Shown: positions 1-7,126 of the stretch, one piece after another | Layout: every line of letters starts with the position of its first letter | How positions within the stretch are numbered: position 1 is the first letter of the stretch | Origin: CAYUNA01 sp047629355 | GTDB lineage: Bacteria; Bacteroidota; Bacteroidia; Chitinophagales; Saprospiraceae | Reading direction: 5' to 3' | Length of the DNA stretch: 17,840 bases | Assembly: GCA_047629355.1 (NCBI GenBank) | Contig: JBLHWU010000138.1 | Coordinates: 1 to 17,840 of the forward strand | Program-made: the position numbers and the translations under genes | The notes under the pieces: generated by a model | Databases searched by the model: none | Told to the model about the DNA's origin: nothing | The model's input: the letters and a program-made list of their open reading frames with translations, nothing else

Positions 1-192
1 TTGTCCTTTTCCCTTCTAAAAAACACAAAAAATAGTTCCGTAACGAAGGCTATGCAACGATTTTTTGAATTCTTTAAAAGAAAAAATTACGGCGCATTAT
101 GGTCCAACTTATTAAATCGTTTTTACTAACCTAAGTTTTTCAAAATTTTGGATTGCTTAATTTATTAGAACAAACTTCAATATTTCTCTTTC

Positions 193-213
193 AACACATA
201 GGTGCTATGTGTT
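193..213. terminator. Perfect short hairpin downstream of the acyltransferase gene
   Basis: AACACATAG and CTATGTGTT form a perfect 9-bp stem around a GTG loop. The hairpin sits about 27 bases past the stop codon of the minus-strand wax-ester synthase gene. No T-run follows it on either strand, so it is not a textbook intrinsic terminator; it could stabilise the 3' end of the transcript. The remaining bases of 1-239 are AT-rich with no supported gene. Confidence 0.35.
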
Positions 214-239
214 AAAAAATCAAATCCTCATAAAAATCC

Positions 240-2060
240 CTACTGCACTCCCTTCAACAATTCCCCAAACTGCATCGCCTTCTCCATATCTCCCGTTACC
301 TTCAATCGCCCTTGCACGAATGCCGTTTGCAAATCCAAGTCACCACTCACGATTTTCATCAAATAGTCGTCTTGAATCGTGAACGTCACATCTGGATTGC
401 TCGCCTTGCTTTTGCGAACACTACCTGGTGATTTGTTCAAATCCACTTTCCAATGCGTATCTACGTCGCCCGTGATGTGAAATAAAAAGATACCGCTATC
501 CTTTTCAATAGCCGTTTTATCTGTTTTTAAATACTCTTTTATTTGCTCAAAAAGCACATCCGACTCAGCATGAACTTTCTTCGCGACTTGCTTCTTTTTC
601 TTTTGTAAACTTTTCGCTTTTTTCAAAATATGCGTCTCTAATTCATTAGCTGATTCTAAAACATATCTAGAAAAATCGTCAAGGTCAGGCATAGACTTAA
701 CATCAGAAGTTGGACTAATTGATATTTTTCCATCATAACTTAAAACCGTGATAATCAATCCCATACCATCAATAATCGGTGCCATACCCATAATATTCAA
801 CATCTTATACCCATCCAAATAAATCGGAAACTGCGGACCGGGTACATTCGTAATCGTGACGTTAAAAACAGGATTGTGCATTTCTGATATTTGAAAACGG
901 CTATACAATCGCGCTGCTTGATTTGCAATCCCAAATGGCACAATCTCCGCCATATTTTGCAGCGTCTTTGCACCAACTGCACCTTGGTAAGTCTTGCCCC
1001 GCATCGTGTTCTCATGAATAACTTCAAGGCGTTCAATTGGGTCTTCTACATTGGTTGCCAACTGCACAAGCATCGACGAAATTTGATTGCCAGAACTTTT
1101 TCCATCTGTCGCCGTATCTCGAGTAGAAATCGGTATCATCGCCACCATCGGCTTGTTCGGTAGTTTATCTTTTTCTAATAAATATCGACGCAAAGCACCT
1201 GCACAAATCGCTAAAATAACGTCATTTAAAGTCGTTCCCATCAACGTTTTCAACTGTTTCACTCGGGCCAATTCCAATACCGTCGTATTCCATTTTCTAC
1301 GCGGCGAAATAATGCCATTCAACGGTGACGGCGGCGCAGAAAACGGCGCAGTCGGCAGTTCAGAATGCTGCACCCGCGTCAACATACCCGCTCTGAAAGA
1401 GGAACTCAACGTCTGCGTTAGCAATTTTGGAAACTTCAATGGATTGTCAGTAAAACTCTTCGCACTATTAATTATCAAGGACAATTCATTCGGCAATGGC
1501 TCAGGATTGTACGGTTCTGGCTCAGGTACTGGCTGTGGCTTTGGCGACATATCAAATATCAAACTCAACAATCCGGCCCCCGCTACCCCATCAATCGCAA
1601 CGTGGTGAACTTTGGAAATAATTGCCACCGAGCCCTTCGGCACTTGCGACAAATTATCCAATCCTTCCACAAAAGTAAATGACCATAGCGGACGCGATTG
1701 CTCAAGCGGCTCACTAAAAATCCGAGCTGCCGTATCGCGCAATTCCGCCCAACTCCCAGGCTTCGGTAACGCGATGTGCTGCATGTGCATATCAATGTCA
1801 AAATTCGGGTCGTCTGCCCAATAAGGATAATCAATACTCATCGGTACATACACAAGTCGCTTCCGCAATTTCGGCATCAAATGCAGCCGTGAACTTATCC
1901 GCTTTTTAAACATTTCATACGTCAACCCTTTTTCCAAGACGGCGACACTACCGACGTGCATTGGGCTAGTCGGCGTTTCCGCATAAAGAAAAGTGGCATC
2001 CATGCCCGTGATGGATTCCAAATTATTAGGTCGAAGTGCATTAAAGAGTTTGCCTATCAT
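240..2060 (-). CDS. Wax-ester synthase/diacylglycerol acyltransferase with C-terminal SCP2 domain
   Basis: A bifunctional WS/DGAT-family enzyme, expected to move acyl groups from acyl-CoA to fatty alcohols or diacylglycerol and so make storage wax esters or triacylglycerol at the inner membrane. The condensation-type catalytic motif HHVAIDG is at residues 152-158, preceded by PLEQSRPLW (118-126). The family motif NDVILA is at 279-284 and NVTITNVPGP at 400-409. A Pro/Glu-rich insert lies at about 174-190. After a lysine-rich linker (about 480-497), residues about 500-606 resemble an SCP2 sterol-carrier domain (GDLDLQTAFVQGRLKVTGD). Ordinary family members are about 450-500 residues and lack this domain. 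The usual family start lies near Met20 (MDATFLY), so the first 19 residues are an extension or the true start is later. It is the most downstream gene of the minus-strand group, 94 bases after the methyltransferase-gene stop. The family call is firm; the substrate is unknown. Confidence 0.9.
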   Translation of the reverse strand: MIGKLFNALRPNNLESITGMDATFLYAETPTSPMHVGSVAVLEKGLTYEMFKKRISSRLHLMPKLRKRLVYVPMSIDYPYWADDPNFDIDMHMQHIALPKPGSWAELRDTAARIFSEPLEQSRPLWSFTFVEGLDNLSQVPKGSVAIISKVHHVAIDGVAGAGLLSLIFDMSPKPQPVPEPEPYNPEPLPNELSLIINSAKSFTDNPLKFPKLLTQTLSSSFRAGMLTRVQHSELPTAPFSAPPSPLNGIISPRRKWNTTVLELARVKQLKTLMGTTLNDVILAICAGALRRYLLEKDKLPNKPMVAMIPISTRDTATDGKSSGNQISSMLVQLATNVEDPIERLEVIHENTMRGKTYQGAVGAKTLQNMAEIVPFGIANQAARLYSRFQISEMHNPVFNVTITNVPGPQFPIYLDGYKMLNIMGMAPIIDGMGLIITVLSYDGKISISPTSDVKSMPDLDDFSRYVLESANELETHILKKAKSLQKKKKQVAKKVHAESDVLFEQIKEYLKTDKTAIEKDSGIFLFHITGDVDTHWKVDLNKSPGSVRKSKASNPDVTFTIQDDYLMKIVSGDLDLQTAFVQGRLKVTGDMEKAMQFGELLKGVQ

Positions 2061-2154
2061 GGTGTAGTTGATGAGAAATCTGATTGTTGAAAAATATTTT
2101 CAGAAGACGAAATAACGGGATTTGATTGATCTTTTCAAAAAAAAATAGCTTTTA

Positions 2155-2778
2155 TTATTCAAATACTTCCAAAAAGTAACCTTTCTTCGCTAAAACCACC
2201 GTCGTCATCGTTCTAATGTTAGAAACATTGACGGTTTTAAAAGGGTCGAGATATTGTAGATGATGCTTTTTCATTAAATCTTCCAACACTTCTTTATCCA
2301 ATAAATAACGCGTTGAATCATCTGGCAGCTCGTAAATATCATCATATAAATGCATGGCAAAAGGCTCAATCGTGTGCTTTGCCGTCATTCTAAACCATAA
2401 AATACCGTTTGGAGAAAGCACCCGAATGAGTTCCTTCATGATTTGAATAAAATGTGCTCTGTTTTCACAAAAATGCAGCACTGCACTGGAAATAATAAAA
2501 TCAAAATTTTCGTCCCGAAAAGGAATTTTCACCAAATCAGCGACAGAGAATCGTGATAAATCATAATTTTTATTCCAAATTGGTAACAGCTGATGCAATT
2601 CTGCAATCGCCTCTTTATTCCTATCAATACCCCAGACTTGGAAATTATTTCTAATCAATAATTCACTATTTCGCCCCCAACCACAGCCAGCGTCAAGGAT
2701 GCGCAAATCTGGAGTAATGCGGTTTTTCATCAGTTGATCGAGTAAATAGATATCTGTTTTTCCGAGATTTGGAAGCAT
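2155..2778 (-). CDS. Class I SAM-dependent methyltransferase
   Basis: A small Rossmann-fold methyltransferase of 207 residues, Methyltransf_11 type. Motif I is ILDAGCGWGRN (27-37), the acidic residue binding the SAM ribose is D52 in WGIDRN, motif II is around the D81 segment, and FDFIISSAVLHF (about 92-103) gives the post-motif strand and helix. There is no signal peptide or membrane segment, so it should be cytosolic. The substrate cannot be read from the sequence. The stop codon is 94 bases ahead of the start of the WS/DGAT gene on the same strand, so the two could be cotranscribed. Upstream lies the damaged hupE-like gene. The start at 2778 was chosen as the first ATG ahead of the SAM-binding fold. 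Confidence 0.85.
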   Translation of the reverse strand: MLPNLGKTDIYLLDQLMKNRITPDLRILDAGCGWGRNSELLIRNNFQVWGIDRNKEAIAELHQLLPIWNKNYDLSRFSVADLVKIPFRDENFDFIISSAVLHFCENRAHFIQIMKELIRVLSPNGILWFRMTAKHTIEPFAMHLYDDIYELPDDSTRYLLDKEVLEDLMKKHHLQYLDPFKTVNVSNIRTMTTVVLAKKGYFLEVFE

Positions 2779-2853
2779 AATTGACTTTTTTTAGCGGCGA
2801 ATTGTTCGGTAAGCGGTGGGTTTAAGCTCACCTCTTGCCTTCTCACGATAAAC

Positions 2854-3420
2854 CTATCCCTGATACCCAAAATACCCAGCCATTTGAAAAACAAATAGCC
2901 CAATACCCGCAGCCACCAAGCCCCAGTTGGTCATCAAATAAAAAATCTGGCAATTCTCTTGTGTTTTCCAAAGTTTAATTAGAAAAATAATGGGAATCAA
3001 CGCAGCAATTTGCCTAAATTCAACACCAATATTAAAACATTTTTTTTGCAAAAATACTTTCAGACCCTATATCAAAGGATTGCAAACACGTCGATAAACC
3101 AAAGCCGTGAATTAACCCAAAAAGAAAAACCATCAACAATAGATTCGGTGATTTGGTCTTGAATATCTTCTCAAAGCCACCCAAATTTTCAAAACCTTTG
3201 TACAAAACACTCAAGGCAATTACCGCATCAATCAAATGTTCGTCCGCTTTGATGTCCAAAATAGTCACCGAAATCGGTGTGATGCTATGCCCTAAGGTGA
3301 AGACCGTCACAAATTTGACAACATCCTTAATATTGTCTAAAAAGAAGATGACGCCAACTAAAAATAGCAAGTGGTCGTGACCTGTCACCATGTGTTTTGC
3401 GCCAACCGACTCCGTATTTG
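2854..3420 (-). pseudogene. Broken HupE/UreJ-type membrane protein
   Basis: Two adjacent reading frames together give most of a HupE/UreJ_2-family integral membrane protein, a family linked to metal uptake for hydrogenase or urease but often of unknown role. The first frame begins within HMVTGHDHLLFLVG, a typical start of the membrane region, and continues through FTLGHSITP and LFGLIHGFGLST. It hits a stop near 3032. The next frame carries on at once with FNIGVEFRQIAAL and a last hydrophobic helix to 2854. The switch falls at a run of eight A residues on the minus strand (T run 3040-3047); losing one A restores one frame. The 5' end is also missing: upstream of about 3413-3420 the sequence is a transposase remnant. 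The double damage argues for a dead gene, although the homopolymer could also be a sequencing error or a slippage site. Confidence 0.75.
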
Positions 3421-3597
3421 ATGCCGCCCAATCTGCATTCCTTCTGCCGCCAATTCTGCTTGAATTCTGCGCCAACCGTAGCGACGTTTATGTAAATCAA
3501 ATACTCGCCTTATAGCATCGTTTACTTTTGCTTTTTCTCCTTTTAAAACATAACTATTTTCTGCAATACAAGTACCTGGACATAAATAATCGAACAA
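3413..3597 (-). mobile_element. IS3-family transposase (OrfB) remnant
   Basis: A 70-codon frame whose middle matches the HTH_21 region of IS3-family OrfB transposases: AIRRVFDLHKRRYGWRRI, then QAELAAEGMQIGRHQI. In complete elements this comes before the DDE catalytic core; here the match stops at about 3413-3420, exactly where the HupE-like frame begins. No DDE core, OrfA or clear terminal inverted repeats are present. The first 18 residues of the frame are not recognisable as transposase. This is best read as debris of an insertion that removed the start of the neighbouring gene, or as a deletion junction. Confidence 0.7.
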
Positions 3598-3617
3598 TCA
3601 AAGGAGTAAGATTTTTT

Positions 3618-3685
3618 CGTTAGTTTTCTCTAAAAAATTCTTAAATAATCCCTTTATTGAAGTATTTTTTAGAGGAAAAATAGCG
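3618..3685. repeat. Imperfect inverted repeat beyond the npp-tag-vat operon
   Basis: The left arm (3618-3644) contains TTTTCTCTAAAAAAT and the right arm (3657-3685) contains ATTTTTTAGAGGAAAA. The arms match at most of about 27 positions around a 12-base loop. It lies about 70-140 bases past the vat-like stop codon on the minus strand, so it may end that transcript; T-rich arms make this plausible on either strand. It may instead be a scar of the IS remnant next to it. Confidence 0.5.
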
Positions 3686-3711
3686 GAAAAAGATGTTTAT
3701 AAAATTACCTG

Positions 3712-3733
3712 ATTAATTACTACGCGTTACTTA
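3712..3733 (-). repeat. Dispersed 22-bp repeat, copy 1
   Basis: Read on the minus strand, these 22 bases are identical to 10678-10699 on the plus strand; the core is TAACGCGTAGTAATTA. This copy sits 22 bases past the stop codon of the vat-like gene. In the second copy the same bases follow a long hairpin and a GC-rich module, so the 22-mer looks like the tail of a larger dispersed element. Confidence 0.6.
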
Positions 3734-3755
3734 CATTAAGCCCAAATGCGAATCT

Positions 3756-4373
3756 CTAAAAATCATCAAGACTATTCCCTGTTAAGTTCGATAAATTTGC
3801 CGTTATTTTCTCTATGTCCCAATCCCACCATTTTAAGTCTAAAAGTTGTTTAACTTTTTCCTCTGAAAACCGTTTTTTGATTTCTTTCGCTGGATTTCCA
3901 CCTACCACGCTGTACGGCGCCACATCTTTTGTCACCGTCGAATTGGTCGCAAGTATCGCCCCATCACCGATTTTTACACCCGCCATAATCGTTACATTAT
4001 AGCCAATCCAAACGTCATTTCCAACAATCGTATCCCCTTTCGTCGGATAGCTTTTACCAGTCATCGCATCTTCCCAACCGTTTTGAAAAATAGCAAAAGG
4101 ATAAGTCGAAATCGCGTCCGTCAAATGATTCGCGCCATTCATTATAAAGGTCACATCCGACGCAATCATGCAAAATTTACCAATAATCAGCTTATCACCA
4201 ACGAAGTCGAAATGATATTTGACGTTCTTTTCAAAATTATGGACATCCTCAAAATCATCGTAATAAGTGTAATCCCCCACAATGATGTTTGGGTCTTTGA
4301 TGATGTTTTTCAGAAAACACAAACGGTCGTAATGAGGAAGTGGGAAAATCGTATTTTTATTTGGTCCTTGCAT
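3756..4373 (-). CDS. Vat-like xenobiotic O-acetyltransferase (left-handed beta-helix)
   Basis: A hexapeptide-repeat acyltransferase of 205 residues, similar in length and order of motifs to streptogramin A acetyltransferases (Vat) and the wider CatB/XAT group, which use acetyl-CoA to acetylate a hydroxyl of a drug. Visible marks are DKLIIGKFCMIASDVTFIMN (60-79), the catalytic His83 in NGANH, STYPF (89-93), GNDVWIGYNVTIMAGVKIGD (118-137) with its hexapeptide turns, and VAPYSVVGGNPAKEI (151-165). A C-terminal WWDWD segment is also typical. It is the third gene of a tight group, 27 bases after the stop of tag. No mobile-element context surrounds it on the operon side, so it may be an intrinsic gene. 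Whether it acts on streptogramins or another hydroxylated compound cannot be told. Confidence 0.85.
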   Translation of the reverse strand: MQGPNKNTIFPLPHYDRLCFLKNIIKDPNIIVGDYTYYDDFEDVHNFEKNVKYHFDFVGDKLIIGKFCMIASDVTFIMNGANHLTDAISTYPFAIFQNGWEDAMTGKSYPTKGDTIVGNDVWIGYNVTIMAGVKIGDGAILATNSTVTKDVAPYSVVGGNPAKEIKKRFSEEKVKQLLDLKWWDWDIEKITANLSNLTGNSLDDF

Positions 4374-4400
4374 AATTTATCATTTTTTAAATCGCAAAAT

Positions 4401-4955
4401 TTACAAACTCCACTTTGGCTGAGTCGCTAAAACCTTATCGTACATTGGGCATTCCTCGCCATGCGAACCTTTTAAATAGCCCGAACTCATCAAAAATTCA
4501 TTGGTAATTTCGCCGCCCGTAAATTTGAATATTTTTTTAAATAGCTTCACCCATTCCTCCCGCGTCTGCGGATGATGGTGGTCTAAAAATGCGCCAAACG
4601 ACCCAAATCCCACCTGCAATTCCATGATTTTTTGCGCATTGTGGATAGCAGCGTTCACCTTCAATTTGTTGCGAATAATGCCTGCATCCGCCAGCAATCG
4701 TTCGCGGTCTTTTTCTGTAAAATTAGCTACCTTTTTAATTTCAAAATTGGCATAAGCTTTTCTAAAATTATCCTTTTTTTTCAAAATGGTATTCCACGAC
4801 AATCCTGCCTGATTGATTTCTAAAATCAACCTTCCGAATAACTCATCGTCACTCGCGATTGGGAAACCATATTCGGTATCGTGATAGATGCGATGAGCAT
4901 TATCAAGTTCAGCTTTGGCTGCGAATTGACAGTAAGTATTGGGGTTTTCCATCAT
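4401..4955 (-). CDS. tag: 3-methyladenine DNA glycosylase I
   Basis: A Tag-family glycosylase of 184 residues that removes 3-methyladenine from alkylated DNA, the first step of base-excision repair. The zinc-binding signature is present: Cys9, His25 in YHDTEYG, and the C-terminal pair SHGEEC with His and Cys four residues apart, as in E. coli Tag. The base-pocket segment LEINQAGLSWNTILKKKDNF contains the conserved Glu and Trp. The Cys9-His25 spacing is a few residues longer than in E. coli. It is 13 bases after the stop of the NPP gene and 27 bases before the vat-like start, so the three are almost surely one transcript. No alkylation-response regulator is seen beside it. Confidence 0.93.
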   Translation of the reverse strand: MMENPNTYCQFAAKAELDNAHRIYHDTEYGFPIASDDELFGRLILEINQAGLSWNTILKKKDNFRKAYANFEIKKVANFTEKDRERLLADAGIIRNKLKVNAAIHNAQKIMELQVGFGSFGAFLDHHHPQTREEWVKLFKKIFKFTGGEITNEFLMSSGYLKGSHGEECPMYDKVLATQPKWSL

Positions 4956-4968
4956 TTCATTTAATTTC

Positions 4969-6240
4969 TCATTTCAAAATATCTTTCAAAACCTCAATTT
5001 CCCCGTCCACTTCCTCAGGCACCTCCAATCCCATCACCTCACAAATCATTGGATAAATATGTATATTTTCAAAAGATGCAACCTCCATTTTTTCTTTAAA
5101 AGCTGGTCCATTCGCATAAAAAATGCCTTGCAAATCCTTAATTTTTGGGTCATAACCATGGTGTCCCAAAACTTCCTTTCCACCTCGTTTCAGTAAATTA
5201 ATTCTCATCAACGTTTTAAAATAAAAACCATACTCTGGGATAATTAAAAAATCGCCCAAACGTGGATTGGTGGGATTTTTTTGATAAAAAGGCGATTCCT
5301 CCGTTTTGTAAACTGTCCAATTCTTTTCTTCCGCTTTTAAACCATTAAAAACAGTAGTTTTATCTTGTCCCTCTTTCAAATATAAATGCACCATAGAGCC
5401 AACTGTGACCATTCTAAATTGTTCCTCATTTTTAATCGACTCAACCGGAATCAATTGATTAACAGGAACTTCCGCCATCCCGTGGTCGGACACCACAATA
5501 ATATTGACAGGAATATCCAACGCCGCTACCCCATCAAAAAGATTCCCCAATTGTTGGTCTAAATCCACCAATTTTTCTTTCAATTTTTCATCATTATTTG
5601 GACCATATAAATGCCCAGTATCGTCCATATCTGAAAAATACATTGTAATCAAATGTGGTCGTTTCTCAACAGGCATTTTTAACCAATCCAACGCTTGTTG
5701 CACTCGTTTTTCATTCGCAATCGACCCGTCGTACCGATAAAAATACGTCGGTCGTTGCCCCTGAATATTCGCCTCCGAACCCACAAAAAAGAAGCTTGCC
5801 GTCACCATCCCCGCCCGCATCGCCTGTAACCAAATCGGCGTTCCTTTATACCAACTTCCATCCTCAATCAGTGCCCGGTTATGAATTTCATAAACCTCCT
5901 CTTTTTCCGCATCATAAAAAGAATTATTAACCAAATCGTGATTTTCGGGATACATGCCCGTAGCAATGCTGTAATGATTCGGAAAAGTCTTGCTCGGAAA
6001 ACACGGAATTAAGGACTTTGCTTTCACGCCATTATTGGCAAATTTTGTCAAATTCGGTGGCTGAAATCGTTCGTTATAATCCCAACGATAGCCGTCTAAA
6101 GAAATGAGAATAGTATGAGGTGTCGATTCGTGTTTCGGAAGATTTTCTTGAATACTGCCGCTGTTTTCTACTTTGTTTTGCTGGCAAGCAAGAAGTCCTA
6201 AGAGACAGAATAACAAGAGCGGGAAGTGCCTATTTTTCAT
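4969..6240 (-). CDS. NPP-type nucleotide pyrophosphatase/phosphodiesterase lipoprotein
   Basis: An alkaline-phosphatase-superfamily enzyme of the ectonucleotide pyrophosphatase/phosphodiesterase type, 423 residues. The N-terminus is a lipoprotein signal: basic start, hydrophobic stretch, lipobox LLAC with Cys19. Metal-site residues are in place: D49 in ISLDGYRWD, nucleophile Thr85 in PSKTFPNHY with Asn88, D206 and H210 in SDMDDTGHLYGP, D252-H253 in VVSDHGM, and a later His in LGHHGYDP. Such enzymes cleave phosphodiester or pyrophosphate bonds in nucleotides or lipid head groups outside the inner membrane. It is the first gene of the npp-tag-vat group, with a promoter candidate 42-70 bases upstream. 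The substrate is not readable from sequence. Confidence 0.9.
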   Translation of the reverse strand: MKNRHFPLLLFCLLGLLACQQNKVENSGSIQENLPKHESTPHTILISLDGYRWDYNERFQPPNLTKFANNGVKAKSLIPCFPSKTFPNHYSIATGMYPENHDLVNNSFYDAEKEEVYEIHNRALIEDGSWYKGTPIWLQAMRAGMVTASFFFVGSEANIQGQRPTYFYRYDGSIANEKRVQQALDWLKMPVEKRPHLITMYFSDMDDTGHLYGPNNDEKLKEKLVDLDQQLGNLFDGVAALDIPVNIIVVSDHGMAEVPVNQLIPVESIKNEEQFRMVTVGSMVHLYLKEGQDKTTVFNGLKAEEKNWTVYKTEESPFYQKNPTNPRLGDFLIIPEYGFYFKTLMRINLLKRGGKEVLGHHGYDPKIKDLQGIFYANGPAFKEKMEVASFENIHIYPMICEVMGLEVPEEVDGEIEVLKDILK

Positions 6241-6281
6241 AAAATTGATGCTTTTTTTTTAAAAAAAATATTTCTTTAACC

Positions 6282-6310
6282 GCAAGGTATCAAAATTTTC
6301 AGCATCCAAA
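6282..6310 (-). promoter_or_regulatory. Bacteroidota-type promoter for npp-tag-vat
   Basis: On the minus strand TTTG (6307-6310) is followed after 17 bases by TACCTTGC (6282-6289), close to the Bacteroidota -33 TTTG and -7 TAnnTTTG boxes. The predicted start site would be about 35 bases before the npp start codon. The spacing is slightly shorter than usual and the last two bases of the -7 box deviate. Confidence 0.45.
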
Positions 6311-6374
6311 TTTTATACTCAAAATATTTTTATTAACTTAATACAACACACATAAAAGAAGCATACATTTTACA

Positions 6375-6640
6375 ATAGACTTGTTACCACATCAAACAGG
6401 TAGATTATGATGGGAAATTTGCGTTTCTGCTGTTAAAAATGTCTTTATTCAACAACTTGACCTGACCAAAATTGATATTTATCCAACGGCAACGAAAGAC
6501 CTCATTTTTGTGAAAATAAAAGCTAAAAAAGATAAAACAGTAGAAGTTTTGATTTCTAATCGCAATGGTCAAATCATTAAAAAATTGGGTAGTGCCACAA
6601 ATGTGCACTTTTACAGTTTAGATGCTTTTGTTTATCCCTT
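6375..6640 (+). pseudogene. Remnant of a type IX secretion cargo gene (C-terminal sorting domain)
   Basis: From about 6423 an open frame reads SAVKNVF, then KIDIYPTATKDLIFVKI, VEVLISNRNGQIIKKLG, the pattern of a type A T9SS sorting domain (IYPNPT..., VEV..NGqlvk). Just upstream, in another frame, comes QVDYDGKFAF, the segment that usually leads into such a domain, so there is a frameshift near 6420. The domain breaks off at about 6640, short of its usual final strand, where the GC-rich repeat module begins. No start or body of the cargo gene is present. It is a fossil of a secreted protein gene lost upstream and cut downstream by repeat sequence. Confidence 0.65.
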
Positions 6641-6672
6641 AATACCCCTCCCGCGTTGCCGCAGGCAACGCG
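6641..6672 (+). repeat. GC-rich hairpin module, stand-alone copy
   Basis: GCGTTGCC and GGCAACGC (6653-6660 and 6664-6671) form a perfect 8-bp stem around GCA, preceded by AATACCCCTCCC. The same block follows the long palindromes at 6989-7020 and, in weaker form, 8443-8470. Here the long palindrome itself is missing; only CCCTTAA at 6636 might be its last trace. Another hairpin follows at about 6693-6715 (GAAAATC-GTAA-GATTTTC). Confidence 0.6.
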
Positions 6673-6786
6673 CACGGTGTTTTTGGAAGCGAGAAAATCG
6701 TAAGATTTTCGAGCTGCTCAAACTTAAAAGAACCTTCGTTTACACGGTAATAAATCACTTTTTCAATAAATCGTGGTGCACATTTG

Positions 6787-6891
6787 TTGCACTACCAAAA
6801 ATTGGACGGGGAACTCAATGCTGGCATCTCGACATTTGACTTAGATACGCATAAAGTGGTACAATGGATTGCACTTCATTGTGGTGAATGA
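6787..6891 (+). pseudogene. Possible unidentified protein-gene fragment
   Basis: An open stretch ending in TGA reads LHYQKLDGELNAGISTFD and then LDTHKVVQWIALHCGE. The regular composition and the GISTFDLDT...VVQWIAL pattern look like part of a beta-propeller or similar repeat protein rather than random translation. No start, no upstream continuation and no family match certain enough to name. It lies between two repeat modules, so it may be gene debris. The rest of 6892-6943 shows nothing recognisable. Confidence 0.2.
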
Positions 6892-6943
6892 TGGCGTAAG
6901 AAGCCAGCGATTTCGGGTAATCAAGCTATAATTCAATCAAAGC

Positions 6944-7070
6944 GTTTGAGGAAGAAAATGGTTTTATAAAAATTATTTTTCTTCCTCAATACCCACCCCG
7001 CACTACAGCAGGCAACGCGCATTTTTCTTTATTTCGGGCAGAGAAAATCTACAATTTTTTCATCCCGAAA
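6944..7070 (+). repeat. Palindromic element copy A with GC module and second hairpin
   Basis: TTGAGGAAGAAAAT (from 6946) pairs with ATTTTTCTTCCTCAA (ending 6989) around a GGTTTTATAAAAATT centre. The GC module ACCCACCCCGC...GGCAACGCGC follows to 7020. A further hairpin has arms TTTCGGG (7032-7038) and CCCGAAA (7064-7070). Same design as 8386 and 10597. It lies directly upstream of the promoter of the serine hydrolase. Confidence 0.65.
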
Positions 7071-7088
7071 AAGTCAAATAATTTTCCC

Positions 7089-7096
7089 TACCTTCG
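7089..7096 (+). promoter_or_regulatory. Candidate -7 box for the serine hydrolase gene
   Basis: TACCTTCG resembles the Bacteroidota -7 box TAnnTTTG and lies 31-38 bases before the ATG at 7127. No good -33 TTTG is seen at the right distance, so support is partial. Confidence 0.35.
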
Positions 7097-7126
7097 CTAC
7101 TCAATTTTTTAAAACTATCCACCACT

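Noticed and set aside
1..129. Open frame from the window edge ending MQRFFEFFKRKNYGALW...
   Set aside because: Only 42 codons, AT-rich, no family match and no start inside besides Met18; could be the end of an upstream gene but cannot be supported.
1087..1608. 173-codon plus-strand frame inside the WS/DGAT gene
   Set aside because: Low-complexity Gly/Ser/Asn translation lying antisense to a well-conserved gene; a shadow.
3032..3060. Programmed frameshift in the HupE-like gene
   Set aside because: The gene also lacks its 5' end, so simple decay or sequencing error explains the A8 shift better.
6510..6839. 109-codon plus-strand frame as an intact gene
   Set aside because: Only its first part resembles a sorting domain; the rest reads through repeat modules, so it was called a remnant instead.
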